Shown here one piece after another: positions 9,062-17,690 of a DNA stretch of 64,000 bases. This DNA is from Psychrobacter sp. TAE2020. GTDB lineage: Bacteria > Pseudomonadota > Gammaproteobacteria > Pseudomonadales > Moraxellaceae. The stretch spans positions 2,396,785-2,460,784 of the forward strand of contig NZ_JAHLMU010000001.1 in the NCBI RefSeq assembly GCF_018919485.1. Direction: 5' to 3'. The position numbers were made by a program, and so were the translations under genes. The stretch's first letter is position 1. Each line of letters begins with the position of its first letter. The notes beneath the pieces are model-generated. The model was not told the origin of the DNA, did not search any database, and worked only from the letters and a program-made list of their open reading frames with translations.

Positions 9062-9787
9062 TCACACTCCCAAAACAGAATTCAACTCTTTAATAAAACC
9101 ACGAATACGCTCGGCATTTTTGCCTAAATCGCTGGCACCCATCCTTGATTTACTACGAATATCAACTATACGTTTGTCGCCTTTATCTTTAATACGTATG
9201 ACCACATCGTCTTTAAATCCAAACCAAGTAGTCGTATCGGTGGCCTCAACTAAGCCGGTATTAGCATCAGTGTTTACCATCTCCCAGCCTAAGTTTTCAG
9301 CGGCCTCTGCTGCAGCTTTTACTAGTTCAGCTTTTGGCTGTATATAATTTAAAGTCTTAATATCGGGATAAGCTTGGCGCTGCATAGCCGCTGATGCTTC
9401 ACCTTCATAAGCTACAGGATTTGGCGCGTCAGCTCGTAGCGGTACAATAGCTACGAATTCTGGTGGATTGACTAAGTCAGTCGAAATATCATGAATAGGC
9501 GGTACGCTACTCCCTCTGTTCATCATGGTTAGGGGCACGGCTATAGCAATGCCAGAAAATAAAACAACCGTTGCCGCACTGCCAAAAGTTATGATTTTTC
9601 GCTTAGTGATAACTTGCAAGATAATCAGTAAAACCAACAGCATTAGCGCTGCAATACCAGTATATACCCCATATTTAAAGCCTATAAACGAGGTGCCTAA
9701 GTCGATGATACCAAGTTTATGAAAAGGCGCTGATAGGGCAACTAGTAACAAGGCGATTAGGCTTATTAAAATCACTAAGATTTTCAT
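9062..9787 (-). CDS. DUF1499 domain membrane protein
   Basis: A 241-residue protein with about three hydrophobic segments in the first 95 residues, followed by a soluble DUF1499 domain (from about residue 105: FVAIVPLRADAPNP, then AAAEAAENLGWEMVNTD, WFGFKDDVVIRI and RSKSRMGASDLGKNAERI). Its biochemical function is not known. I prefer the ATG at 9787 over a TTG at 9799. It sits 8 bp beyond the stop of tpm and has no SD of its own, so it is probably translated by coupling to tpm. Confidence 0.82.
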   Translation of the reverse strand: MKILVILISLIALLLVALSAPFHKLGIIDLGTSFIGFKYGVYTGIAALMLLVLLIILQVITKRKIITFGSAATVVLFSGIAIAVPLTMMNRGSSVPPIHDISTDLVNPPEFVAIVPLRADAPNPVAYEGEASAAMQRQAYPDIKTLNYIQPKAELVKAAAEAAENLGWEMVNTDANTGLVEATDTTTWFGFKDDVVIRIKDKGDKRIVDIRSKSRMGASDLGKNAERIRGFIKELNSVLGV

Positions 9788-9795
9788 TAAGTTAT

Positions 9796-10476
9796 TCAAT
9801 TATTTTGCTCCAAGAGCCATACATGCTCAGTTACCGCCATCTTAGGCTTGGCATTTAAAGTTGAGGGTTCAGCTTCCAGCTCAGTTATTTGGTAGTGCTC
9901 GCTATAGTACTGCTGGATTTGTTGGCTACTGATTGAGAACGGTGGCCCAGACCATTCGTTTTGATCATAATTTAGGGTAAGCAGTAGTTGGCTGGCATTA
10001 ATATTAGCATCAGCATTACTGCTTAACTGGCGTACTTGTTCACTGTATTTTGGACGCATATCTGCTGGCATAGCGATTAAGGCAGCTCTATCGTATACCG
10101 CATTTATAGGACCGATATCAGCAGCGGTTAGGGCAAAGAGGTCAGCAACCCATAACGCTATAGTTTTGCCTGCTAGTTGAGCTCGATAGCATTTGATATT
10201 GGCATGATCAGGATGTTCAGTGATAGTAGCTGACAGATTGTGCTCAGCGAAGAACTCTTCCACCGCTGACTCTACTAACTCTACACCAACCACCTCATAG
10301 CCTTGTTCGACCAACCACCGCATATCAATAGACTTACCACATAATGGGGCGAAGACCCGACTACCCACTGGCAAGTCTAAAACTGAGAAATACTTAACTA
10401 ATAATGGATTAACTTTAGGTTGATTAAAGCCGATGCGCTTATCTTGCCAACGTGCTTGCCAAAATTCAGGGTTCAT
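9796..10476 (-). CDS. tpm: Thiopurine S-methyltransferase
   Basis: An SAM-dependent methyltransferase of 226 residues, the usual bacterial TPMT length. The start FWQARWQDKRIGFNQPKVNPLL and the SAM-site segment VFAPLCGKSIDMRWLVEQGYEVVGVELVESAVEEFF are diagnostic. Bacterial homologues methylate thiopurines and, in some species, selenium and tellurium oxyanions; the natural substrate here is unknown. AAAGG lies about 8 nt before the ATG. It is the first gene of a two-gene unit with the DUF1499 gene. Confidence 0.92.
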   Translation of the reverse strand: MNPEFWQARWQDKRIGFNQPKVNPLLVKYFSVLDLPVGSRVFAPLCGKSIDMRWLVEQGYEVVGVELVESAVEEFFAEHNLSATITEHPDHANIKCYRAQLAGKTIALWVADLFALTAADIGPINAVYDRAALIAMPADMRPKYSEQVRQLSSNADANINASQLLLTLNYDQNEWSGPPFSISSQQIQQYYSEHYQITELEAEPSTLNAKPKMAVTEHVWLLEQNN

Positions 10477-10555
10477 ATTATTACCTTTATCAGTAGGGTC
10501 TTATTTATGAGTGGTTTTAGTGATTTATATTTTAATATGACTACTATAGTACCCA

Positions 10556-10594
10556 ATAAAAAGACCAAGCGTAGCAACACTTGGCCTTTTTATT
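10556..10594 (-). terminator. Terminator of msrA
   Basis: A stem around AAGGCCAAG / CTTGGTCTT (one mismatch) with a 10-nt loop, flanked by A and T runs. Read on the minus strand it lies just downstream of msrA and ends in TTTTTATT. Confidence 0.75.
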
Positions 10595-10649
10595 AATGGT
10601 TTAAAGTAACGATTAATTTTAAACCCTTGTTTTATAGTGAACTTAGCGT

Positions 10650-11171
10650 CTAGCTGACCATATATTTGCTAAACTCTTTACGTAGCTTGGCAAGCTTAGG
10701 GGGAATAGCAAAGTTGCAATAAGCTTGACCTGGATTTCTGTTAAAGAAGTCTTGATGCGCTTCTTCAGCTTTATAGAACTCCACCGCTGGATGTACTTCT
10801 GTGACAATATTGAGACCCATATCACGCAACTTGTTGATAGTGCGATCGACAGTAGGTTTCTGCTGTTCATCAGTGTAATACACTACGCTGCGATATTGGC
10901 TACCGACATCGTTGCCTTGACGATCTTTAGTCGTAGGATCATGAGTGCCAAAGAACACATCTAACAGTACTTCTAGTGGTAGCACTGACTCATCAAACTC
11001 TATTTTAATCACTTCAACATGACCACTGTTGCCGCCACAGACGGTTTGATAATTGGCGGTCGCTGCTTCACCACCCATATAGCCTGAAACTACTGATTGA
11101 ACGCCTTTTAGCGATAAAAATACAGATTCGGTGCACCAGAAGCAGCCGCCACCTAAGATAATAGTTTGCAT
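10650..11171 (-). CDS. msrA: Peptide-methionine (S)-S-oxide reductase
   Basis: Repairs methionine-S-sulfoxide in proteins, using thioredoxin as reductant. At 173 residues it is a single MsrA domain with no fused MsrB. The catalytic Cys10 is in the canonical GGGCFWCTE, followed by VVSGYMGG and NSGHVEV. The EEAHQDFF and FNRNPGQAYC segments are also typical. AGGAC about 7 nt upstream fixes the ATG at 11171. It is monocistronic, with its own terminator. Confidence 0.96.
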   Translation of the reverse strand: MQTIILGGGCFWCTESVFLSLKGVQSVVSGYMGGEAATANYQTVCGGNSGHVEVIKIEFDESVLPLEVLLDVFFGTHDPTTKDRQGNDVGSQYRSVVYYTDEQQKPTVDRTINKLRDMGLNIVTEVHPAVEFYKAEEAHQDFFNRNPGQAYCNFAIPPKLAKLRKEFSKYMVS

Positions 11172-11282
11172 TATATTGTCCTGTTATTATGAATTGTTAT
11201 TTAGGGTTATTAGTTTTATCAGCTTATATTTACTGCATTTAGCTTAGCAGGCAGACGGATGCCTCTAAGTAACAAACAGTAA

Positions 11283-11291
11283 TGTTATAAT
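11283..11291 (+). promoter_or_regulatory. Candidate extended -10 element for cmoA
   Basis: TGT followed by a consensus TATAAT, 65 bp before the cmoA ATG. No clear -35 hexamer. Seen by eye only. Confidence 0.4.
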
Positions 11292-11355
11292 GAGCTTTTG
11301 CTAAGATTATTAGCCAGAAAAGCCAGATAAAATACTATTTAAAACTTTATTCAAA

Positions 11356-12177
11356 ATGAGCCGTTACATGAGCCAATCTACTCCTTTACCAGCTGCCACT
11401 ATTGCTACTATGCCTGCTGCTTCTGTGCAACACGATACCTTATTTACTACTCCGCTTGATAAGGCTGCGCGTTTTTCATTCGATGAGCAAGTGGTGGCCT
11501 GCTTTCCTGATATGATTCGTCGTAGCGTACCTGGTTACGGTCAAGTATTGGCTATGCTGCCCATTTTTGCACGCCGTCATTGTAAGTATCGTCAACAAAA
11601 CACTAGTGGACAGCGGGTGAGCCGTATTTATGATTTGGGCTGCTCACTTGGTGGTGCCACTATGGCGCTAGCAGGCGAGTTTGCAGCGCACGACTTGCAG
11701 ATTAAAGCGGTCGATATCTCGCCTGCGATGACTAGCGAGGCCAAGCTGCTCCTTACTGATAATTACGCTGAGCATGATATCGAAGTCATTACCGCTGATA
11801 TCAGAGATATTGAGCTTGAATCCTGCGATATGGTGATTTTGAATTTGACCTTACAGTTTTTACCAGCAGCCGATAGAGTAGCGGTATTAGCGAAGATTTA
11901 TGCAGCGCTCAATGAGTGTGGGATTTTAGTACTGACTGAAAAGACTCATGCTTTTGATGAGCAGTATGATGCGTGGTTAGTCGAGCGTTATTACGACTTT
12001 AAACGGGCTAATGGCTATACTGAAATGGAAATTAGCGGTAAACGTAATGCGCTAGAGAACGTACTGATCACGGATACTTTAGATCAGCATCACCAGCGCT
12101 TAGCGCAAGTGGGTTTTACTCGGCATTTGACATGGTTTCAGTTTTTAAACTTTGCTTCTATGGTGGCGTTTAAATAG
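11356..12177 (+). CDS. cmoA: Carboxy-S-adenosyl-L-methionine synthase
   Basis: Converts SAM and prephenate into carboxy-SAM, the donor used by CmoB to make cmo5U at tRNA wobble uridine 34. The protein has 273 residues against about 247 in E. coli; the excess is an Ala/Thr-rich N terminus. The family block [33 protein letters not shown] is followed by the SAM motif DLGCSLGG (93-100). The SD is poor for both ATGs (11356 and 11371), so the exact start is uncertain. cmoB follows after about 230 bp in the same direction. Confidence 0.95.
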   Translation: MSRYMSQSTPLPAATIATMPAASVQHDTLFTTPLDKAARFSFDEQVVACFPDMIRRSVPGYGQVLAMLPIFARRHCKYRQQNTSGQRVSRIYDLGCSLGGATMALAGEFAAHDLQIKAVDISPAMTSEAKLLLTDNYAEHDIEVITADIRDIELESCDMVILNLTLQFLPAADRVAVLAKIYAALNECGILVLTEKTHAFDEQYDAWLVERYYDFKRANGYTEMEISGKRNALENVLITDTLDQHHQRLAQVGFTRHLTWFQFLNFASMVAFK

Positions 12178-12199
12178 TAGCGTCTAAATAGTAGCGTTT
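12166..12199 (+). repeat. 14-bp tandem repeat over the cmoA stop codon
   Basis: Two near-identical 14-bp units (GCGTTTAAATAGTA and GCGTCTAAATAGTA) plus a partial third. The first carries the cmoA stop codon. It is probably a local slippage duplication. Confidence 0.7.
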
Positions 12200-12379
12200 T
12201 GATCAATAGTGACAGCTGACCTGACTTTTCTTAGCTTATATTTACCATAGTTCGGGTCAGCCGTTTGCAACAAAAATCAGGAAAAAACATACTTTTGCTA
12301 AGCAATTAATAAAAGCAGTGAATAAAAGATTTATCATCTATTAACTAAAAAATAATCTTAAGCTATAGTTATTTTAATA

Positions 12380-12399
12380 GTGCGCGGGACGCACCCTAC
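12380..12399 (-). repeat. Single REP-like palindromic unit in the cmoB leader
   Basis: GTGCGCGGGACGCACCCTAC matches the arms of the paired element at 29330-29455 at 19 of 20 positions. It contains a self-complementary GTGCG/CGCAC core. It ends 8 bp before the cmoB start codon. Confidence 0.75.
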
Positions 12400-12407
12400 G
12401 GAAAATT

Positions 12408-13532
12408 ATGATCAACGACACTATTGTTCAAGCCGAACGCGAGCTGTATCTAACTTTGTTAACCCTCGCGCAAACGCATCCCAGCGCTTATGACTGGTTA
12501 GCTAAACTGCCGGAATGGCTTAATGATATTAAGGACAAGCGCAATTATGCTCATGCACCGGCGTACCAAGCTTCAGTTGCACGCCTGCCTACCATCATAG
12601 CTGATAGCGTAGACTTAAATAGTGATCAGCTGACCATTAATACTAGCCTCAGTGCGTCTGAGCGTAAGCAAACCTTAGCGTTATTGAAGCAGCTGATGCC
12701 ATGGCGCAAAGGGCCGTTTCAAATCGGCAGCGATGCTATTGAAGATAGTGGTAACAGTATTAGTAACAATGACAATAACGACAACCATATCAATAAAGAC
12801 AATAATGAAGTGGCTGATAGTCAACACTCAAACCAGCAAAGCCAGCCTATAGTTATAGATACCGAATGGCATAGCGATTGGAAGTGGCAACGGGTAGCGC
12901 CACACTTAAGTGCTATAAAAGGTCGGAAGGTATTAGACGTTGGTGGTGGCTCAGGCTATCACGGTTGGCGCATGGCAGGGTTGGATGCAGAGACGGTAAT
13001 TATTATTGATCCCTCATGCTTGTTCTATCATCAGTTTATGGCTATTCGACATTTTGTAGGTGCAGCAGATGCTTATCGGACTCATTATATTCCAGTAGGA
13101 TTAGAGGCATTACCTGAGCATAGTCAGCTGTTCGATACCGTGTTTAGTATGGGGGTTCTTTATCATCGCCAATCCCCATTCGAGCATTTACAATTGCTCA
13201 AAGGCCAATTGATTAAAGGTGGCGAGTTGCTACTTGAGACCTTAGTTATTGATGGCGATGCCAATACAGTTTTGGTGCCACATGATCGTTATGCACAGAT
13301 GAATAATGTTTATTTCTTACCATCAGTAGCAGCATTAATTGGCTGGCTAGAAAAAGCGGGATTCTCTAATGTACGCTGTGTCGATGTAGCAGTGACCTCG
13401 ACAGAGGAACAACGCCAAACTGAATGGATGACTTACCAATCGCTCAGTGATTTTCTTGACCCTAATGACCCTAGCAAAACTATTGAGGGCTATCCGGCAC
13501 CGAAACGGGCTACTTTGATTGCTATTAAATAG
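12408..13532 (+). CDS. cmoB: tRNA U34 carboxymethyltransferase
   Basis: Transfers the carboxymethyl group of carboxy-SAM to 5-hydroxyuridine 34 in tRNA. The SAM-binding motif VLDVGGGSGYHGWRM lies at about residues 175-190. FSMGVLYHRQSPFEHL and the C-terminal EWMTYQSLSDFLDPNDPSKTIEGYPAPKRA are diagnostic. At 374 residues it is about 45 longer than E. coli CmoB. The excess is an Asn/Asp/Ser/Gln-rich loop at about 110-150. The ribosome-binding region (ACGGAAAATT then ATG) directly abuts a REP-like palindrome, which could affect initiation. Confidence 0.95.
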   Translation: MINDTIVQAERELYLTLLTLAQTHPSAYDWLAKLPEWLNDIKDKRNYAHAPAYQASVARLPTIIADSVDLNSDQLTINTSLSASERKQTLALLKQLMPWRKGPFQIGSDAIEDSGNSISNNDNNDNHINKDNNEVADSQHSNQQSQPIVIDTEWHSDWKWQRVAPHLSAIKGRKVLDVGGGSGYHGWRMAGLDAETVIIIDPSCLFYHQFMAIRHFVGAADAYRTHYIPVGLEALPEHSQLFDTVFSMGVLYHRQSPFEHLQLLKGQLIKGGELLLETLVIDGDANTVLVPHDRYAQMNNVYFLPSVAALIGWLEKAGFSNVRCVDVAVTSTEEQRQTEWMTYQSLSDFLDPNDPSKTIEGYPAPKRATLIAIK

Positions 13533-13577
13533 CTTTTAGCCACCGCCGAAACTCCTCTTATGTAAGGAGAATATATT

Positions 13578-14702
13578 GTGAAAGCATTAACGACTATATT
13601 GGTAGCATCCCTAAGTGTTTTATCTTTACCAGCGCTAGCGGTTTATGGGACGCCATTTGAGGGCTGGGGGTTTGTCGCAGAGGATTGGCAAGTGGTTTGC
13701 GATAATACGTTAACTTGTCGAGCGGCAGGTTATACTAAAGAAGAATATTTAGACCACCCAGCTTCTATCTTATTAGTGGCAGAACCAAAAAAAGCTTTGC
13801 CAAAAGCTTATGTAACTGTTCTAACTTCAGATGAGGAAAGTGAAAGCGTTTCTGGTGATAATCCTAGCACTGTAGAGCTATGGCTGAACGACAAAAGCTA
13901 TGGTGCCATTCGCGATGACGAACTAAACGCAGAGCAGACCAAACAAATCATTCGTCATGCTCGTATCAATACTAAAATAGAGCTAAGAGGCGGCAATGCT
14001 AGCTGGATTATCAGTGATAAAGGTATGAGTGCTGTATTGCTAAAGCTTGATGAGGTGCAAGGAAGAGTCGGAACATCGCTGGCATTGGTTAGTCAAAATA
14101 GTTCTAATAAGCAAACACCGAAACCGGCCAAAGCAAAACCTATAGTTAGAAAATCCTACAATTATTTAGCCCAAGACAAAAAAAAGTTGGATGCTAAAAA
14201 ATTGGCTTATTTTCAGGCTAACATAAACAAGTGGATCGATATTGATGCCGTGCAGTTTGTGGGCTCTAAAGATGAAATAGGAGATTGTGAGCTAATTAAT
14301 CCTAGCAGTGAGGCCGCTATCAATCTTGCAGAATATGCTGCTGGTTCACTTGGTTGGGATTTCACACCTATTAATGCTAATTATACCTTAGCAAGTCACT
14401 TATGCTGGCGGGGGGCGTATAACTTAGGTGCTGGTTATTGGACTATCAATAATGCTAACCCTAATAAGCCACAATTGATAACGACCTCAGGTACTGAATA
14501 TGATGATGGAGAAATTTTTGCCATTCACAAAGACCGAGGAATAGGGGACTGTTGGAATAGTCAGGTATGGGTTTGGGATGGCAAAAGATTTGCAATGACA
14601 GAAGATTCTAGCACCGGGATGTGTCGAGGCTTTGCTGGCGGGGCATGGGACTTACCTACTTACGTCAGCGAAGTGATTAAAAACTCAATATCGTCTAATT
14701 AA
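13578..14702 (+). CDS. DUF1176 domain-containing secreted protein
   Basis: A 374-residue protein with a Sec signal peptide (about residues 1-21, ending ALA), so probably periplasmic. After it, TPFEGWGFVAEDWQVVCDNTLTCRAAGY and the later paired-Cys segments fit the DUF1176 family of unknown function. It starts with GTG at 13578, supported by AAGGAG about 9 nt upstream. It lies 45 bp downstream of cmoB, so co-transcription is possible, though no functional link is evident. Confidence 0.8.
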   Translation: MKALTTILVASLSVLSLPALAVYGTPFEGWGFVAEDWQVVCDNTLTCRAAGYTKEEYLDHPASILLVAEPKKALPKAYVTVLTSDEESESVSGDNPSTVELWLNDKSYGAIRDDELNAEQTKQIIRHARINTKIELRGGNASWIISDKGMSAVLLKLDEVQGRVGTSLALVSQNSSNKQTPKPAKAKPIVRKSYNYLAQDKKKLDAKKLAYFQANINKWIDIDAVQFVGSKDEIGDCELINPSSEAAINLAEYAAGSLGWDFTPINANYTLASHLCWRGAYNLGAGYWTINNANPNKPQLITTSGTEYDDGEIFAIHKDRGIGDCWNSQVWVWDGKRFAMTEDSSTGMCRGFAGGAWDLPTYVSEVIKNSISSN

Positions 14703-14834
14703 AGACAGCAGCGAATGAGCTTACTGCTATTATGATCTGAATAGGCAAACTGGTTATTCTTTAACTTAGCTCAAAGTCTGCGCTGATATGGACGCGATTA
14801 GGAGTAATAGTAAATAAGGTCTTATTAACAGTAA

Positions 14835-15056
14835 TTAGCCAATAAACCATTTATCAAAAGCAATCTCAGCTAGAATTTTAATAATAAACCCTATAAACCC
14901 GGCACCTAAAGCCAAAAACATCCAAAAGGTACCTGCACGTCCGGCACCGGATTGTTTAGATAGATCCCAAATAATAAAGAATAAGAACGCAATAAATACG
15001 GGTAATAAAACGTACAGACCCCAACTGGTGACGGTACTGGCAGCAATGGCAAACAT
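14835..15056 (-). CDS. DUF2788 small membrane protein (73 aa)
   Basis: Two hydrophobic helices (about residues 10-30 and 42-65) are separated by a polar loop, DLSKQSGAGRAGT. Length and the loop GAGRAGTFWMFLALGAGFIGFIIK match the DUF2788 family of small inner-membrane proteins of unknown role. AGGAT lies 6 nt before the ATG. A decayed copy of its first 21 codons lies about 250 bp further upstream (15241-15303). Confidence 0.8.
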   Translation of the reverse strand: MFAIAASTVTSWGLYVLLPVFIAFLFFIIWDLSKQSGAGRAGTFWMFLALGAGFIGFIIKILAEIAFDKWFIG

Positions 15057-15240
15057 AGCTTTATCCTGTAAAAAGAGTGATAGTTAATTAAACCATCTTT
15101 TAAAAGCAACTTCTAATCATTATTTTTATCAACAATTCCCTCAACTTTATACCCAGCACTTAAGACAACTGGGATATCCCAGCAAAGTTAACGTGAATGT
15201 TGTTAGAGATATGCTGAATAGTAAAAAACCCCAATACTAT

Positions 15241-15303
15241 AAATATAAGTAGTAAAAAGTACCGACCCTAATTGGCGACAGTACGAGCAGCGATAGCGGA
15301 TAT
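15241..15303 (-). pseudogene. Decayed duplicate of the DUF2788 gene 5' end
   Basis: This 63-bp stretch aligns without gaps to 14994-15056, the first 21 codons of the intact DUF2788 gene, with 46 of 63 bases identical and most differences being transitions. Read on the minus strand it gives ISAIAARTVAN, stop, GRYFLLLIF against MFAIAASTVTSWGLYVLLPVF in the intact gene. The start codon has become ATA and the Trp codon a TAG stop. No homology is visible beyond this block. It is interpreted as the remnant of a tandem duplication. Confidence 0.75.
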
Positions 15304-15551
15304 AATAGCGATTGCTATAGCATCAGCTTATATAGACTATCTATGCGCCTTATTTTATAGTGATTGTGCGCTTAGCTGTGTTTCAACAAAGCATCTTATA
15401 GTAAGGCTATGTAGCAGTCTAAATCGCCCGCTAATTAGCAGTTAAACTAATAGGCCTATTATAACGCGGAACAGCGTCGCTATACATGTCGGAGGCTGGT
15501 TAACAGCAGCCAAATAAGCTATTCAGCGCGACTACTAAGTCATTGTAGCGT

Positions 15552-15557
15552 TATAAT
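15552..15557 (+). promoter_or_regulatory. Candidate -10 element for argS
   Basis: A consensus TATAAT preceded by GCGT, 145 bp before the argS ATG. The same GCGT-TATAAT string occurs upstream of nfuA. No -35 hexamer was found. Confidence 0.3.
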
Positions 15558-15701
15558 GGCTGAGCTTTGGAGTCTATGCTACTTACTGTCATCAGTTAAG
15601 CCGCAAGCTAATTTTGCTACAGTTAGTGCAATAGATCCTAAAGATTGTTATATTTACAGGTTACTTATCTTTTCGTCTTATTTATCCGAGTTCATAGTCC
15701 T

Positions 15702-17531
15702 ATGTCACAAGCCCAAATTGATACTTTAGCCTCACTGTTTAATGCTGCTGTGCAAACCTTACAGGCTGAAGGTGCACTACCAGCCGATTGGCAGAATAAT
15801 AGTCAAATCACTCGCACTAAAGATGCTAGTCACGGTGATTTTGCCAGCAATATTGCGATGACAGCGGCAAAAGCTGCTAAAACTAATCCACGCGCTTTGG
15901 CTGAAAAAATCGTTGCCGCTTTACCTGATAATCAAGATATTCGCCAAGTAGATATCGCCGGTCCTGGCTTTATCAATGTCTTCTTAAATGCTGAAGCTAA
16001 ATTTGCAGTATTAGAGGATATTTTTGCTAAGCAAGATAGTTTTGGTCTCACTGATCAATTTGACGGTCAAAAAGTGCAGGTCGAGTTCGTCTCTGCTAAC
16101 CCAACCTCTAGTCTCCATGTTGGTCATGGTCGTGGCGCAGCTTTTGGTATGAGCGTCTCCAACTTGCTTGAAGCGGTGGGTTATGACGTCACTCGTGAGT
16201 ATTATGTCAATGATGCTGGTCGTCAAATGGATATTTTAGCGACTAGTACTTATTTGCGTTATCTACAAGCTAATGGCGAGACTATAGTATTTCCCTCTAA
16301 TGCTTATAAAGGCGATTACGTCCACGATATCGCTGAGACCTTAAAAACTCAGTATGGGAATAGCTATGTGCACGCATTCGAGCAAGTAGCCAAAGAGGTT
16401 GTGCTAGATGCAAGTTATGAGATAGATGCGGCGGGCGAAAAACAGCTGATATCTGGTGATAAAGAAGCGCACATCGATGGGCTTATTGCTAATAGTAAGG
16501 AGTTGCTTGGTGATAGTTACCAGCTGTTTTTAAATGCAGCGTTAACGGGTATTTTGGCTGATATCAAAGACGATTTAAACGATTTTGGTGTCCACTACCA
16601 GTGTTGGTTCCACGAAAAATCAATCGAAGCTGAGATTGAGCCTGCGCTAAAGATACTAGAAGACAAAGGCTATCTGTACGAAAAAGAAGGCAATATTTGG
16701 TTTAAATCGACTGACTTTGGTGATGAAAAAGATAGAGTAGTGCGCCGAGCTAATGGTCAAAGTACTTATTTTGCCTCTGATATCGCTTATCATAAAAACA
16801 AATTCGATCGCGGTTTCGATAAAGTCGTTAACGTTTGGGGCGCTGATCATCATGGCTATGTACCTCGTGTACGCGCTGCACTATTAGCACTAGGTATCGA
16901 TGCTAATCGTCTTGATGTGGTATTAGTACAGTTTGTCGCCTTATGGCGCGGTAATGAAAAAGCGCAAATGTCATCACGCTCAGGCGATTTTGTCACTTTA
17001 CGTGATCTACGTCAGGAAGTTGGCAATGATGCGGCACGTTTCTATTACGTAGCCCGTAAGCCGGAAGTACATATTGACTTTGATCTAGAGCTAGCCAAGT
17101 CACAAAGCAAAGATAACTTAGTTTATTACATCCAATATGCGCATGCACGTGTTTGCCGAGTGCTCGAAAAACTAGTAACTAGTGGACTTGAAGTTGACGA
17201 TGCCATTGGCGCTCAGCACCAACAGTTGCTTATTGCGCCAAGCGAAGAAGAGCTGATTAAGCTATTGGGCGCTTACCCAGCAACCTTATTAAGAGCAGCC
17301 ACCGGCTATGAGCCCCATATACTGACCAATTATCTGAAAGAGCTGGCTGCGCTATTTCATGGCTGGTACGATGGCAACCGTATTTTACCCATCAGTTTAA
17401 CTTCTGGTGAGACGCCTACTGAAGACGAGTTGAATTTAATGCAGGCACGTTTGCGCTTATCAAAAGCGGTTCGTCAAGTATTGGCTAATGGTCTCAACTT
17501 ATTAGGGTTGTCAGCACCAACTAGTATGTAG
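15702..17531 (+). CDS. argS: Arginyl-tRNA synthetase
   Basis: A class I aminoacyl-tRNA synthetase that charges tRNA-Arg. The N-terminal Add1 domain starts at about residue 10. The HIGH-type motif HVGH is at 139-142, preceded by VEFVSANPTSSL. The KMSKS equivalent is MSSRS at 423-427, followed by a C-terminal DALR anticodon-binding domain. The start at 15702 gives 609 residues and begins with the conserved-type N terminus; an upstream TTG at 15645 would add a hydrophobic leader unlikely in ArgS. The SD is weak. A SPOR-domain gene follows, a common arrangement in this group. Confidence 0.96.
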   Translation: MSQAQIDTLASLFNAAVQTLQAEGALPADWQNNSQITRTKDASHGDFASNIAMTAAKAAKTNPRALAEKIVAALPDNQDIRQVDIAGPGFINVFLNAEAKFAVLEDIFAKQDSFGLTDQFDGQKVQVEFVSANPTSSLHVGHGRGAAFGMSVSNLLEAVGYDVTREYYVNDAGRQMDILATSTYLRYLQANGETIVFPSNAYKGDYVHDIAETLKTQYGNSYVHAFEQVAKEVVLDASYEIDAAGEKQLISGDKEAHIDGLIANSKELLGDSYQLFLNAALTGILADIKDDLNDFGVHYQCWFHEKSIEAEIEPALKILEDKGYLYEKEGNIWFKSTDFGDEKDRVVRRANGQSTYFASDIAYHKNKFDRGFDKVVNVWGADHHGYVPRVRAALLALGIDANRLDVVLVQFVALWRGNEKAQMSSRSGDFVTLRDLRQEVGNDAARFYYVARKPEVHIDFDLELAKSQSKDNLVYYIQYAHARVCRVLEKLVTSGLEVDDAIGAQHQQLLIAPSEEELIKLLGAYPATLLRAATGYEPHILTNYLKELAALFHGWYDGNRILPISLTSGETPTEDELNLMQARLRLSKAVRQVLANGLNLLGLSAPTSM

Positions 17532-17690
17532 GTGCCTAGCACTAATCACCAGACATCAAAGCTAATACTAGAGGCTGTAGCTATTTCAGTGCTGGTATCG
17601 AGTTGGATGACCGGACAGTTAGTAGAAAAATTACCCTGATAAATCACATCAGTAAATTAATAGAAAGACTCAGTAGGGAGAATGCTATCC

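Larger units (their letters stand above)
15057..15701. other. Long intergenic region before argS
   Basis: About 645 bases, with no intact gene. It holds the DUF2788 relic at 15241-15303 and a candidate -10 for argS at 15552. No attenuator, T-box or terminator was seen. Confidence 0.5.

Noticed and set aside
15645-15701. Upstream start of argS adding 19 residues
   Set aside because: It needs a TTG start without RBS and would add a hydrophobic leader not expected on a cytoplasmic synthetase.
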